A stretch of 64,000 nt of DNA, taken from assembly GCF_006364715.1 (NCBI RefSeq), contig NZ_CP040984.1, positions 1,054,001-1,118,000 of the forward strand. Direction: 5' to 3'. Within the stretch, counting starts at the first letter, position 1. The number at the start of each line of letters is the position of its first letter. The notes under the pieces are model-generated. The model searched no databases. It saw only the letters and a list, made by a program, of their open reading frames with translations, and was not told the DNA's origin. The stretch comes from Candidatus Methylopumilus planktonicus (lineage in GTDB: Bacteria > Pseudomonadota > Gammaproteobacteria > Burkholderiales > Methylophilaceae). Both the position numbers and the translations under genes were made by a program. Positions 1-8,656 of the stretch are shown here, in pieces.

Positions 1-1
1 C

Positions 2-1864
2 AAAGCGATATCGATCGTAGGTGTGGTGCTAGCCATTTTAATTGGTTTGTTTATATCCAAAGATACTGCGATAGGTTTTGTCGTTGGTGCTTTTCTATCC
101 GGCGCTTGCGGTTTTATTGGTATGAATGTCTCAGTGAAAGCTAATGTTAGAACTGCACAAGCCGCTACAAAAGGGATCGTTCCAGCACTTGATGTAGCTT
201 TTAAAGGTGGCGCTATTACAGGTTTATTAGTGGTTGGACTTGGGCTTCTTGGTGTCACCGGGTTTTATATGTACCTAGGTGGAGCTGATGCAACTGATTT
301 AAATCCTCTTATTGGGCTCGCTTTTGGTTCCTCACTTATTTCAATTTTTGCCCGTTTAGGCGGTGGTATCTTTACTAAGGGGGCGGATGTAGGTGCCGAC
401 TTAGTAGGCAAAGTTGAGGCTGGTATTCCAGAAGATGACCCAAGAAATCCTGCTGTGATTGCAGATAACGTTGGTGATAATGTTGGTGATTGCGCAGGTA
501 TGGCAGCAGACTTATTTGAAACCTATGCGGTAACTTTAATTGCAACTATGCTCCTTGGTGGGCTCGTCATTACAAATAATGGTGCAAGCGGAATTATTTA
601 TCCACTTCTATTAGGTGCGTCATCTATCGTGACATCGATTGTTGGATGTTTCTTTGTAAGAGCTACACCTAAAATGAAAAATGTAATGCCTGCTTTATAT
701 AAAGGCCTCATCGTAGCCGGCGGACTTTCACTTATAGCTTTCTACTATGTAACAAACTTTGTATTTCCTGAAGGCGTTTCAATCCAAAATGTAAACGTTT
801 CCTCTATGGCTTTATTCCAAGCATGTATCGTAGGCCTTGTATTAACAGCAGCTTTGGTATGGATTACTGAATATTATACGGGTACAGATTATGAGCCTGT
901 AAGGCACGTTGCGCGCGCTTCCAAAACAGGTCACGCAACAAACATTATTGCTGGCATTGGCATTTCAATGAAATCAACAGCCTTGCCTGTAATATCTGTT
1001 TGTATTGCAATTTTCGTATCTCATCATCTTGCAGGTCTTTATGGTATTGCAGTTGCGGCTACATCGATGTTAAGTATGGCTGGCATTATTGTCGCATTAG
1101 ATGCTTATGGTCCAATCACCGATAACGCAGGCGGTATTGCTGAAATGGCTGGATTACCTAAGAGCGTTCGTGATGTAACTGATCCATTAGATGCAGTTGG
1201 AAATACAACTAAAGCAGTCACTAAAGGTTATGCGATTGGATCAGCCGGCCTTGCAGCGCTTGTTCTTTTTGCAGACTACACACATAAATTAGAGTCTGTC
1301 GGTATTGCAACTACATTTGATCTAAGTGACCCGCTAGTTATTATTGGATTAATTATTGGTGGTCTTATTCCTTACCTTTTTGCTGCGATGGCCATGGAAG
1401 CTGTTGGAAGAGCTGCAGGTGCGGTGGTTGAAGAAGTAAGACGTCAATTCAAAACCATCAAAGGCATTATGACTGGTAAAGGTAAACCTGATTATGCTCG
1501 CGCCGTTGATATGCTAACGACAGCAGCTATTAAAGAAATGATTGTGCCTTCATTACTTCCTGTTGCAGTTCCAATTATTGTGGGCTTAACTCTAGGACCT
1601 AAAGCATTAGGCGGTCTTCTTATGGGAACGATTGTGACCGGTTTATTTGTTGCTATCTCTATGTGCACAGGTGGTGGTGCTTGGGATAATGCAAAAAAAT
1701 ATATTGAAGATGGTAATCATGGTGGTAAAGGTTCAGAAGCGCACAAAGCAGCTATTACAGGAGACACTGTAGGTGATCCTTACAAGGATACTGCTGGCCC
1801 TGCTATTAACCCGCTTATTAAAATCATTAATATTGTGGCCCTTCTCATCGTGCCACTTCTTTAA
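2..1864 (+). CDS. hppA: Membrane-bound proton-translocating pyrophosphatase, 5' end cut by window edge
   Basis: Hydrolyses inorganic pyrophosphate and pumps protons across the inner membrane, recovering energy from biosynthesis. The reading frame is open to the first base (residues KAISIVG precede the first GTG at 23), so the N terminus lies outside the window; about 620 residues are visible, against roughly 670-700 in the family. The protein is a chain of hydrophobic helices. The acidic substrate loop is visible as GADVGADLVGKVEAGIPEDDPRNPA with DNVGDNVGDCAG after it, and a second one near the C terminus (GDTVGDPYKDTAGP). The GNTTKAVTKG segment has Lys (codon 1211-1213) and Thr where the K+-dependent subclass has Ala and Gly, which by established family rules indicates a K+-independent H+ pump. 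A strong terminator follows the stop. Confidence 0.96.
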   Translation, partial: KAISIVGVVLAILIGLFISKDTAIGFVVGAFLSGACGFIGMNVSVKANVRTAQAATKGIVPALDVAFKGGAITGLLVVGLGLLGVTGFYMYLGGADATDLNPLIGLAFGSSLISIFARLGGGIFTKGADVGADLVGKVEAGIPEDDPRNPAVIADNVGDNVGDCAGMAADLFETYAVTLIATMLLGGLVITNNGASGIIYPLLLGASSIVTSIVGCFFVRATPKMKNVMPALYKGLIVAGGLSLIAFYYVTNFVFPEGVSIQNVNVSSMALFQACIVGLVLTAALVWITEYYTGTDYEPVRHVARASKTGHATNIIAGIGISMKSTALPVISVCIAIFVSHHLAGLYGIAVAATSMLSMAGIIVALDAYGPITDNAGGIAEMAGLPKSVRDVTDPLDAVGNTTKAVTKGYAIGSAGLAALVLFADYTHKLESVGIATTFDLSDPLVIIGLIIGGLIPYLFAAMAMEAVGRAAGAVVEEVRRQFKTIKGIMTGKGKPDYARAVDMLTTAAIKEMIVPSLLPVAVPIIVGLTLGPKALGGLLMGTIVTGLFVAISMCTGGGAWDNAKKYIEDGNHGGKGSEAHKAAITGDTVGDPYKDTAGPAINPLIKIINIVALLIVPLL

Positions 1865-1874
1865 TTGATGAATA

Positions 1875-1906
1875 AAAAAAGGCGCCTTAATCAAGGCGCC
1901 TTTTTT
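1875..1906. terminator. Bidirectional rho-independent terminator between hppA and purC
   Basis: An 8-base perfect stem (GGCGCCTT / AAGGCGCC) with an AATC loop is flanked by A7 on the left and T6 on the right, so it can end transcription of hppA rightward and of the tkt-gap-pgk-purC unit leftward. It sits between the two convergent stop codons. Confidence 0.92.
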
Positions 1907-1913
1907 ATTTAAT

Positions 1914-2813
1914 TTACTTTTTAATGTCTTGGCCTGTAAGTTTTTTAAAGGCTTCTAAATATTTTTCACTTGTTCTTCTAATTACATCTTCTGGTAATGA
2001 AGGCGGTGGTGGCGTTTTATTCCATCCACTATTTTCTAGCCAGTCTCTAATAAATTGTTTATCAAAGCTTGGTTGCGAGGCTCCTTCACGATATTGATCT
2101 AGTGGCCAAAACCGAGAAGAGTCTGGCGTTAATATTTCATCAATAAGTACTAAATGATTTTCATCATCTAAACCGAATTCAAATTTGGTATCTGCAATAA
2201 TAATGCCCTTTGTGAGAGCAAAAGTTGAAGCTTCATGATATAGCTTAATACTAATTTCTTTAATGCGGGATGCAACATCTTTACCGACGCGAGCTTCACA
2301 TTCTTCATATGAAATATTTTCGTCGTGCCTGCCAACTGCCTCTTTACTAGAAGGTGTAAATATAGGCTCACTTAATTTTGCAGACTCTTTTAAACCTTGT
2401 GGAAGTTTTATGCCACATAGTGATTGTGTTTTTTGATAATCTTTCCAGCCACTGCCTGATAAGTAACCTCGAACAATTGCTTCAATAGGCAAGGCCTTTA
2501 ATTTTCTTGCGACAATAGCACGATTTTTTACCTGAATTACTTCATTTTCAGCTACAACGCTTTCTGGTGAAATTCCAGACAAATGATTGGCGACTACAAA
2601 GGAAAGCTTATTAAACCAAAAGTCAGCCATTTGCGTCAGAACAAAGCCCTTAAATGGAATAGGCTCTGCCATCACAACGTCAAACGCAGATAATCGATCT
2701 GTTGTAACAATCAATAGATGTTTATCATCAATCTCATAAATATCTCTCACTTTTCCTTTATGAAGCAATGGAAGACTCTTAATTGATGTTGCTATTAATT
2801 GATTTTCGGCCAT
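1914..2813 (-). CDS. purC: Phosphoribosylaminoimidazole-succinocarboxamide synthase
   Basis: SAICAR synthase of purine biosynthesis: ATP-dependent condensation of CAIR with aspartate in the cytoplasm. The 299-residue protein shows the family start (LLHKGKVRDIYEID), the VTTDRLSAFDVVM segment, the ARKLKALPIEAIVRGYLSGSGWKDY motif and IADTKFEFGLD with the ATP/metal-binding acidic residues (LIDEILTPDSSRFW). Length is normal for the longer bacterial class. The start abuts the pgk stop with no gap, so it is the last gene of the tkt-gap-pgk-purC unit. Pairing with glycolytic genes is a matter of operon structure; I infer no direct metabolic link. Confidence 0.96.
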   Translation of the reverse strand: MAENQLIATSIKSLPLLHKGKVRDIYEIDDKHLLIVTTDRLSAFDVVMAEPIPFKGFVLTQMADFWFNKLSFVVANHLSGISPESVVAENEVIQVKNRAIVARKLKALPIEAIVRGYLSGSGWKDYQKTQSLCGIKLPQGLKESAKLSEPIFTPSSKEAVGRHDENISYEECEARVGKDVASRIKEISIKLYHEASTFALTKGIIIADTKFEFGLDDENHLVLIDEILTPDSSRFWPLDQYREGASQPSFDKQFIRDWLENSGWNKTPPPPSLPEDVIRRTSEKYLEAFKKLTGQDIKK

Positions 2814-3989
2814 TTAAAATCTTCTTTCTAAGATTTCAATTGCAGGAAGTTTTTTTCCTTCTGCAAACTCAAGAAATGCACCACCTGCAGTTGAGATATA
2901 TGAAATATCATTTGCAACATTAAATTTTTCAATCGCAGCAATAGTATCGCCGCCTCCTGCTAATGAAAATGCGGACGCATCTGCAATTGCTTTCGTCATT
3001 GTTTCAGTGCCTTTTGCAAACTGATCAAATTCAAATACACCAATTGGACCGTTCCAAATAATAGTTTTAGCATTGTGAATACATTTCACAATTTCATCCA
3101 CCGAGTCCTTTCCTAAATCAAAGATCATGTCATCTTGGCTGACGTCTTTAATATTCTTTGTTGTCGCTCTTTCATTTGCATCTAATTTTTTACCACAAAC
3201 TACATCTGAAATAATAGGTAAAGATGCACCTCGCTTAGATAGTTTATCTATAATTTTTTTTGCTGCAGGGACTAACTCTTCTTCATACATAGAGCTACCT
3301 ACTTCAAAACCCATTGCCTTGATGAAAGTATTTGCAATTCCGCCACCAACAATAAGCTGATCAACTTTATCAGACAATGTATCTAATATGCTTAACTTAG
3401 AGGAAACTTTGCTGCCACCTACAATGGCGATCATAGGTCTTAAAGGATTTAGCAAGGCTTTTTCAAGAGCCTCTAGCTCAGCCAAAAATAAAATACCTGC
3501 ACATGCAATATCAATGTATTCCGCAATACCATAGGTTGATGCCTCTTTGCGATGCGCCGTTCCGAATGCATCCATGACAAAAATATCTGCGAGTGAAGCA
3601 TATTTTTTTGCTAAAACTTCTTCATTACGTTTTTCACCAATATTAAATCTACAATTCTCTAAAACTATTAGTTGGCCTGGAGTTATATCAAAGGGTTTAC
3701 TATCCCAATCCGAAACAAGGCGCACAGGATAATCAAGATGATCTTTTAGAAACTCCACCACGAGATTTAATGAGTCATTGTCATTAAATTTTCCTTCTTC
3801 AGGTCTGCCTAAATGAGACGTCACCATAACACTGGCGCCTTTTTGAAGGGCAAAGGTAATACTCGGAATGGAAGCTAGAATTCTTTTAGGAGAAGTAATT
3901 TTTCCATCTTGAATAGGGACATTCAAGTCAGAGCGAATAAAAACTCTTTTATCTTTAAGATTTAAATCGACTAGTCTTTTGATGTTCAT
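2814..3989 (-). CDS. pgk: Phosphoglycerate kinase
   Basis: Interconverts 1,3-bisphosphoglycerate + ADP and 3-phosphoglycerate + ATP. Hallmarks in the 391-residue protein are the N-terminal substrate site (KRVFIRSDLNVPIQDG), the HLGRP loop (TSHLGRPEEG), VLENCRFNIGE, the hinge and KxxG-type nucleotide region (AIVGGSKVSSKL), and the glycine-rich GGGDTIAAIEKF loop that binds the nucleotide phosphates. Length is normal. Lies 10 bases after gap and directly abuts purC. In this one-carbon context it serves the lower glycolytic/gluconeogenic part of central metabolism. No pyruvate kinase or aldolase gene follows, as it would in several relatives as I recall them. Confidence 0.97.
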   Translation of the reverse strand: MNIKRLVDLNLKDKRVFIRSDLNVPIQDGKITSPKRILASIPSITFALQKGASVMVTSHLGRPEEGKFNDNDSLNLVVEFLKDHLDYPVRLVSDWDSKPFDITPGQLIVLENCRFNIGEKRNEEVLAKKYASLADIFVMDAFGTAHRKEASTYGIAEYIDIACAGILFLAELEALEKALLNPLRPMIAIVGGSKVSSKLSILDTLSDKVDQLIVGGGIANTFIKAMGFEVGSSMYEEELVPAAKKIIDKLSKRGASLPIISDVVCGKKLDANERATTKNIKDVSQDDMIFDLGKDSVDEIVKCIHNAKTIIWNGPIGVFEFDQFAKGTETMTKAIADASAFSLAGGGDTIAAIEKFNVANDISYISTAGGAFLEFAEGKKLPAIEILERRF

Positions 3990-3999
3990 TAATCAAATA

Positions 4000-5019
4000 T
4001 TATTTGGCAGCTGTCATAGCTAAAGCTGTATCAATCATACGACAGCTAAAACCCCACTCATTGTCATACCAGCCAAAAACTTTTACGAGCAATCCGTCTT
4101 CACTTACTTTAGTGAGATTAGCATCAAAATGAGATGAAGCTTCTGTATGATTAAAATCAACGGATACCAAAGGCTCATCATTGTAAATTAATATGCCTTT
4201 TAATATACCTTGGTTAGCCGCTTCTTTCATAATGCGATTTACTTCTTCTTTTGATGTTGCTTTTTTAGGAGTAAATGTAAGCTCTACTAATGATACATTT
4301 AATGTTGGCACTCTAATCGCAATACCATCAAGTTTACCTTTTAACTCAGGTATCACTAATGCAACACTCTCGGCAGCACCTGTTTTGGTGGGAATCATAG
4401 AAACTCCAGCAGAGCGAGCTCTTCTAAGATCTTTATGTTGATTGTCGTTTAAATATTGATCGTTTGTATATGAGTGGATGGTTGTCATAAGTCCTGTGAC
4501 AATTCCTAGTTTTTCATGCAATGGTTTTACCATTGGCGCCAGACCATGCGTTGTGCAAGAGGCATTCGAGACAATAAGGTCAGAAGCTTTTAAAGTTTGA
4601 TGATTTACGCCGTAAACAATAGTAGCATCAACATCTTTATCCCCCGGTGAAGAAATCAACACTTTCTTAGCGCCTTGTTTCACATGTATGATCGATTTTT
4701 CTTTGCTAGTAAAAGCACCGGTGCATTCCATGACCACGTCTACATTTAATTTTCCCCAAGGCAAGTCCTCAGGATTTCTTGTGCTATAAAATTTGATAAC
4801 ATCGCCATTGATAATAATTTCATGATCATTCGTTTTGATATCAGCATTAAATTTTCCATGCGCGCTATCGTATTTTAACAAATGCGCATTAGATGCTGCA
4901 TCACCGCGACTAGCATTAATGGCAACTACTTTAATATCCTGATGATTTAACTCGTAAATCGCTCTTAATATTAAGCGCCCTATTCTTCCAAATCCTGTGA
5001 TTGCTATCTTAACTGCCAT
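4000..5019 (-). CDS. gap: Glyceraldehyde-3-phosphate dehydrogenase, type I
   Basis: Phosphorylating GAPDH. The Rossmann start (MAVKIAITGFGRIGRLILRA), the catalytic cysteine motif SNASCTTHGLAP and the C-terminal WYDNEWGFSCRM are all present. I place the start at 5019 rather than at an upstream in-frame ATG (5049), because MAVKIAITGFGRIG is the family N terminus and an AGGAAA ribosome site sits about 8 bases before it; the upstream extension would run through a terminator hairpin. Product 339 residues, typical. Lies between tkt and pgk on one strand. The residues around the nucleotide ribose site were not examined closely enough to state NAD versus NADP preference. Confidence 0.96.
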   Translation of the reverse strand: MAVKIAITGFGRIGRLILRAIYELNHQDIKVVAINASRGDAASNAHLLKYDSAHGKFNADIKTNDHEIIINGDVIKFYSTRNPEDLPWGKLNVDVVMECTGAFTSKEKSIIHVKQGAKKVLISSPGDKDVDATIVYGVNHQTLKASDLIVSNASCTTHGLAPMVKPLHEKLGIVTGLMTTIHSYTNDQYLNDNQHKDLRRARSAGVSMIPTKTGAAESVALVIPELKGKLDGIAIRVPTLNVSLVELTFTPKKATSKEEVNRIMKEAANQGILKGILIYNDEPLVSVDFNHTEASSHFDANLTKVSEDGLLVKVFGWYDNEWGFSCRMIDTALAMTAAK

Positions 5020-5035
5020 AAAGATTTCCTTTGGT

Positions 5036-5070
5036 AAAAAATAAGGCATCTCAAATTTGAGATGCCTTAT
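5036..5070 (-). terminator. Hairpin terminator or attenuator between tkt and gap
   Basis: A perfect 12-base inverted repeat (ATAAGGCATCTC / GAGATGCCTTAT) with an AAATTT centre is followed on the minus strand by a run of T (A5 at 5036-5040 on the plus strand). It starts 19 bases after the tkt stop and ends only about 17 bases before the gap start, with the gap ribosome site in between. There is no room for a promoter after it, so gap-pgk-purC must depend on read-through or RNA processing. Confidence 0.88.
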
Positions 5071-5089
5071 TAAACTTACTCAATAAAAA

Positions 5090-7081
5090 TTACAGAATTG
5101 ATTTAACAGTTGAAACGACATTTTCTACTGTAAATCCAAAGTGTTTAAATAATGCGCCACCAGGTGCTGACTCACCAAATGTATCAATACCAACAGCTGC
5201 ACCATCTAGACCAATATACTTTCTCCAGAAATCGGTAATACCGGCTTCAATCGATACACGTTTTACACCTTTAGTTAATACGCTATCTTTATATGCCTGA
5301 TCTTGACGATCAAATACATTTGTTGATGGCATAGAAACAATACGCGCTTTAATATTTTGCTCTTTTAATGCAACTTGTGACTTCAATGCAAGATCGACTT
5401 CTGAGCCAGTTGCTATCAGAATAACATCTGCCTTACCGCCTTCCGCTTCTGCTAATACATAAGCACCCTTGCGAATTAAATCAATTTGCGCATCAGTTCT
5501 TTTTGTAAATGAAGTATTTTGTCGGCTTAACACTAAGCTCGTTGGGTTGTGGATACTTTCAACAGCAACTACCCATGCTACTGCTGTTTCAGTTGAGTCT
5601 GCTGGTCTCCAAACATCCATTCTAGGAATGTAACGAAGGCCTGATGTAGTTTCGATCGGTTGATGTGTTGGGCCATCTTCGCCTTGACCAATTGAGTCAT
5701 GCGTTAAAACATAGATTACCCTTTGTTTCATAAGCGCTGCCATTCTCATACCATTCTTCATGTAATCTGTGAATATATGGAAAGTGCCGCCGAATGGAAG
5801 CACGCCACCATGAAGCGCCATACCATTCATAATAGCTGCCATACCAAACTCACGTACACCGTAAGAAATATAATTACCTGGTGTTTTGCCGCTTACGTGT
5901 TGGAATGACGAACAGCTTGTTAAGTTAGATCCTGTTAAGTCTGCTGAACCCCCCACAAATTCTGGCAACATTGGCGCCAGCGAAGCAATAGCGTTTTGTG
6001 AAGCTTTACGTGTCGCTAATACTTCACCTTTTTCATTGACTGATTTAATCATGGCATCAGTGGATGCCTTCCAATTTTTTGGAAGATCACCCTTCATACG
6101 ACGTTTAAATTCAGTGGCTAAATCTGGGAATTCTTTTTCATAAGCTGCGAATTTATCGTTCCATGCTGCTTCAGCTTTAGCGCCTTTATCTTTACCGCTC
6201 CATCCTGCATATACGTCTTCAGGAATTACAAAAGGATCGTGCTTCCAACCAATAGCTTCTCTTGTAGCGGCTACTTCAGCATCACCTAATGCTGACCCAT
6301 GACAATCATGCGATCCAGATTTGTTAGGCGAGCCTTTACCGATAATAGTTTTACAACAAATTAATGATGGTTTATCTGTGATTTTCTTCGCCGCTTCAAC
6401 TGCTTTGTTGATAGCTTCAAAATCATGGCCATCTACATTTGGAATTACATGCCAACCATAAGATTCAAAACGTTTAGCTGTGTCGTCTGTATACCAACCT
6501 TCGATATGACCATCGATAGAAATACCGTTGTCATCCCAGAATGCAATTAAATTTCCAAGACCCCATGTGCCTGCAAGAGCAGAAGCTTCATGAGAAACAC
6601 CTTCCATCATGCAACCGTCACCCAAAAATACATACGTGTGATGATCTACAATTTTATGATTCGGTTTATTAAATTGGTTAGCGAGTAATTTTTCTGCCAT
6701 TGCAAAACCTACTGCATTACTTATGCCCTGACCTAAAGGTCCTGTGGTTGTTTCTACGCCTGGCGCATAACCGTATTCGGGGTGACCTGCACATTTAGAA
6801 TGAAGTTGACGGAATGTTTTGATTTCGTCCATCGGCAAATCGTAACCTGTGAGATGAAGCAATGAATAAATCAACATCGATCCATGGCCATTCGAAAGAA
6901 TAAAACGATCACGATTAGCCCAGTTTGGATTAGAAGGGTTATGTTGTAAATGATGATTCCATAAAACCTCAGCAATTTCAGCCATGCCCATGGGTGCGCC
7001 TGGGTGTCCTGAGTTTGCTTTTTGAACTGCATCCATTGATAACGCACGAATCGCGTTAGCTAAATCTTGACGTGTTGCCAT
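5090..7081 (-). CDS. tkt: Transketolase
   Basis: Thiamine-diphosphate enzyme moving two-carbon units between sugar phosphates, needed to regenerate ribulose 5-phosphate in the RuMP cycle and in the pentose phosphate pathway. The 663-residue protein shows the N-terminal ANSGHPGAPMGMAE motif, the diphosphate/Mg motif GDGCMMEGVSHEA through DDNGISIDG, the pyrimidine-domain segment VYVLTHDSIGQGEDGPTHQPIE and a C-terminal transketolase domain ending in a regulatory-like fold. A strong GGGAGG ribosome site precedes the ATG. First gene of the tkt-gap-pgk-purC unit; its promoter must lie in 7082-7248, where no single box pair stands out. Followed by a strong hairpin. Confidence 0.97.
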   Translation of the reverse strand: MATRQDLANAIRALSMDAVQKANSGHPGAPMGMAEIAEVLWNHHLQHNPSNPNWANRDRFILSNGHGSMLIYSLLHLTGYDLPMDEIKTFRQLHSKCAGHPEYGYAPGVETTTGPLGQGISNAVGFAMAEKLLANQFNKPNHKIVDHHTYVFLGDGCMMEGVSHEASALAGTWGLGNLIAFWDDNGISIDGHIEGWYTDDTAKRFESYGWHVIPNVDGHDFEAINKAVEAAKKITDKPSLICCKTIIGKGSPNKSGSHDCHGSALGDAEVAATREAIGWKHDPFVIPEDVYAGWSGKDKGAKAEAAWNDKFAAYEKEFPDLATEFKRRMKGDLPKNWKASTDAMIKSVNEKGEVLATRKASQNAIASLAPMLPEFVGGSADLTGSNLTSCSSFQHVSGKTPGNYISYGVREFGMAAIMNGMALHGGVLPFGGTFHIFTDYMKNGMRMAALMKQRVIYVLTHDSIGQGEDGPTHQPIETTSGLRYIPRMDVWRPADSTETAVAWVVAVESIHNPTSLVLSRQNTSFTKRTDAQIDLIRKGAYVLAEAEGGKADVILIATGSEVDLALKSQVALKEQNIKARIVSMPSTNVFDRQDQAYKDSVLTKGVKRVSIEAGITDFWRKYIGLDGAAVGIDTFGESAPGGALFKHFGFTVENVVSTVKSIL

Positions 7082-7248
7082 TATTGCCTCCCGAAATTGA
7101 CAGCATTACAAATATTTTTAAATATCTGCGTACTAAATGTAAAGTTAAAAAATTAGTGTAATTTTTAGCTAAATTATTGCTTAAATAGCCCTTTTCAGCA
7201 AGGTGAATAGGGTCTTTTTGCCTCTTGATTATTTGAGCTAAATGCTTT

Positions 7249-7803
7249 TCATTCTCGCCATTTGATTGAGCAACCTATACTAGACTTTTGATCGACAGGG
7301 CCCTTCTGAGTCTTAGCAACAAGAAGCATTGCCTCATATAAATCACGCGTATTATTAGGGGGTGGCTCTCCTCGACCTGTGGCATCGAAGCGTCCACGAT
7401 ATTGCAGCTCTAAATTGCGATTAAAGCCAAAAAAATCAGGTGTACAAATAGCATTATAAAAATGTGCGATTTCTTGACTGTCATCAATTACGTAAGGAAA
7501 AGGAAAGTTAAATTGATTCGCAATGAGTTTCATGTTCTCAAATGAATCCTCAGGATAATTCTCAGAATTATTACTTTGAATGGCAATCGTTTCAATACCT
7601 AGATCTTTTAGCGCCAGAACATCACTCACAAGTCTTGGCAAAATTGCTTTCACGTAAGGACAGTGATTACATATAAACATGACGAGTAAGCCATTAGCCC
7701 CTTTTGATTTTTCCAGAGTCCAAATGTTATCGTCGACCCCCAGTAAATTAAAATCGATCGCTTTCCAACCAAAATCGCAAAGTGGAGTATTTAAACTAAC
7801 CAT
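7249..7803 (-). CDS. Thioredoxin-fold (AhpC/TSA-like) protein
   Basis: A 184-residue cytoplasmic protein with a thioredoxin/peroxiredoxin fold. The visible active-site-like segment is FICNHCPYVKAILPRL, a CxxC pair (CNHC) followed by PYV, which marks the redoxin subfamily widely annotated as thioredoxin family protein. The later DDSQEIAHFYNAICTPDFFGFN contains the cis-Pro-like loop (TPD). The substrate is unknown. No signal peptide. It is transcribed divergently from rsmE with only about 43 bases between the starts. No clear terminator is seen in the 167 bases between its stop and tkt. I do not assign a gene symbol. Confidence 0.8.
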   Translation of the reverse strand: MVSLNTPLCDFGWKAIDFNLLGVDDNIWTLEKSKGANGLLVMFICNHCPYVKAILPRLVSDVLALKDLGIETIAIQSNNSENYPEDSFENMKLIANQFNFPFPYVIDDSQEIAHFYNAICTPDFFGFNRNLELQYRGRFDATGRGEPPPNNTRDLYEAMLLVAKTQKGPVDQKSSIGCSIKWRE

Positions 7804-7846
7804 GTTTTATGCCTTAATATAGCTTACCTATTTAATAGAATTGACT

Positions 7847-8587
7847 ATGGAAGAAAATCGATTTTACCACTCCGAAAACCTAGAGCTCAAACATATCGTT
7901 GAGTTAGGCGCTCAAACACATATTCACGCTACAAAAGTTTTAAGGTTAAAGGTGGGAGATCAATTTGCGCTCTTTAATGGTGATGGTTTTGATTACGTCG
8001 CAAGAGTAATTGAATTATCCAAACATAAAACCTCTGTTAAGATTATCGATAGGTATGAAGTGAATCATGAGTCGCCTTTAAAAATAACCCTTGCGCAAGG
8101 TCTTGCAGCTGGCGACAAAATGGACTGGATTATTCAAAAAGCGGTTGAGCTTGGTATCCAATCCATACAGCCACTATTGACTGAACGATCTATTATTAAG
8201 CTAGATCGTGAAAGAGCAGATAAAAAAATTGAGCACTGGAGAACGGTTGCTATTTCTGCTTGCGAACAAACTGGGCGAAGCATTATTCCGGATATCTCAA
8301 GCCCGACTCATTTAACCCAATGGCTTAGCAATCAAAACCAAACAACTGACAGTTTGAAATTAATCCTTACGCCAGCGAAAGCTCAAAATCTTAATCATTT
8401 AGAAAAACCTCTTTCCCCTGTTGTTTTTATGGTGGGGCCTGAGGGCGGTTTTTCAGAAAAAGAAATGGATTTGGCTTTAAGGAGCGGCTTTGTTCCAGTA
8501 AAATTTGGTAAGAGAATTCTAAGAACGGAAACAGCCTCCATCGTAGCACTCTCTATTATGCAAAATTTATGGGGTGATTTTGCATAA
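7847..8587 (+). CDS. rsmE: 16S rRNA (uracil1498-N3)-methyltransferase
   Basis: SAM-dependent SPOUT-class methyltransferase for U1498 of 16S rRNA. Evidence is the N-terminal PUA-like part (THIHATKVLRLKVGD), the core motif GDKMDWIIQKAVELGIQSIQPL, and the knotted C-terminal SAM site (MVGPEGGFSEKEMDLALRSG, then LGRRILRTETA-like KFGKRILRTETASIVAL). Starting at ATG 7847 gives 246 residues (MEENRFYHSEN); a TTG two codons upstream is also in frame but less likely. No clear Shine-Dalgarno is seen. It is followed by the HTH-NAGS gene after a 69-base AT-rich gap with its own promoter-like signals. Confidence 0.93.
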   Translation: MEENRFYHSENLELKHIVELGAQTHIHATKVLRLKVGDQFALFNGDGFDYVARVIELSKHKTSVKIIDRYEVNHESPLKITLAQGLAAGDKMDWIIQKAVELGIQSIQPLLTERSIIKLDRERADKKIEHWRTVAISACEQTGRSIIPDISSPTHLTQWLSNQNQTTDSLKLILTPAKAQNLNHLEKPLSPVVFMVGPEGGFSEKEMDLALRSGFVPVKFGKRILRTETASIVALSIMQNLWGDFA

Positions 8588-8614
8588 AACGCAAAAATTT
8601 TGATATTTTTATAA

Positions 8615-8639
8615 AAAATACATGTAAAATATGTATTTT
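8615..8639. promoter_or_regulatory. Palindrome over the likely promoter of the HTH-NAGS gene
   Basis: A perfect 9-base inverted repeat (AAAATACAT / ATGTATTTT) with a 7-base spacer (GTAAAAT) ends 17 bases before the ATG at 8657. The spacer holds a TAAAAT -10-like box at 8625-8630; TTGATA at 8600-8605 could be a -35, though the spacing of 19 is long. Because the gene downstream encodes an XRE-type DNA-binding domain, this is a natural candidate for an autoregulatory operator. That role is inference. Confidence 0.55.
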
Positions 8640-8656
8640 AAGCAAATTAGTCACTT

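Noticed and set aside
5020..5049. Ten-residue N-terminal extension of gap
   Set aside because: It would be encoded by the terminator stem and the ribosome site; the GAPDH family starts at the internal ATG with AGGAAA before it.
7082..7248. Possible small gene or RNA between the thioredoxin-like gene and tkt
   Set aside because: AT-rich, with stop codons in all frames and only weak repeats such as AAATATTTTTAAATAT; it most likely just carries the tkt promoter.
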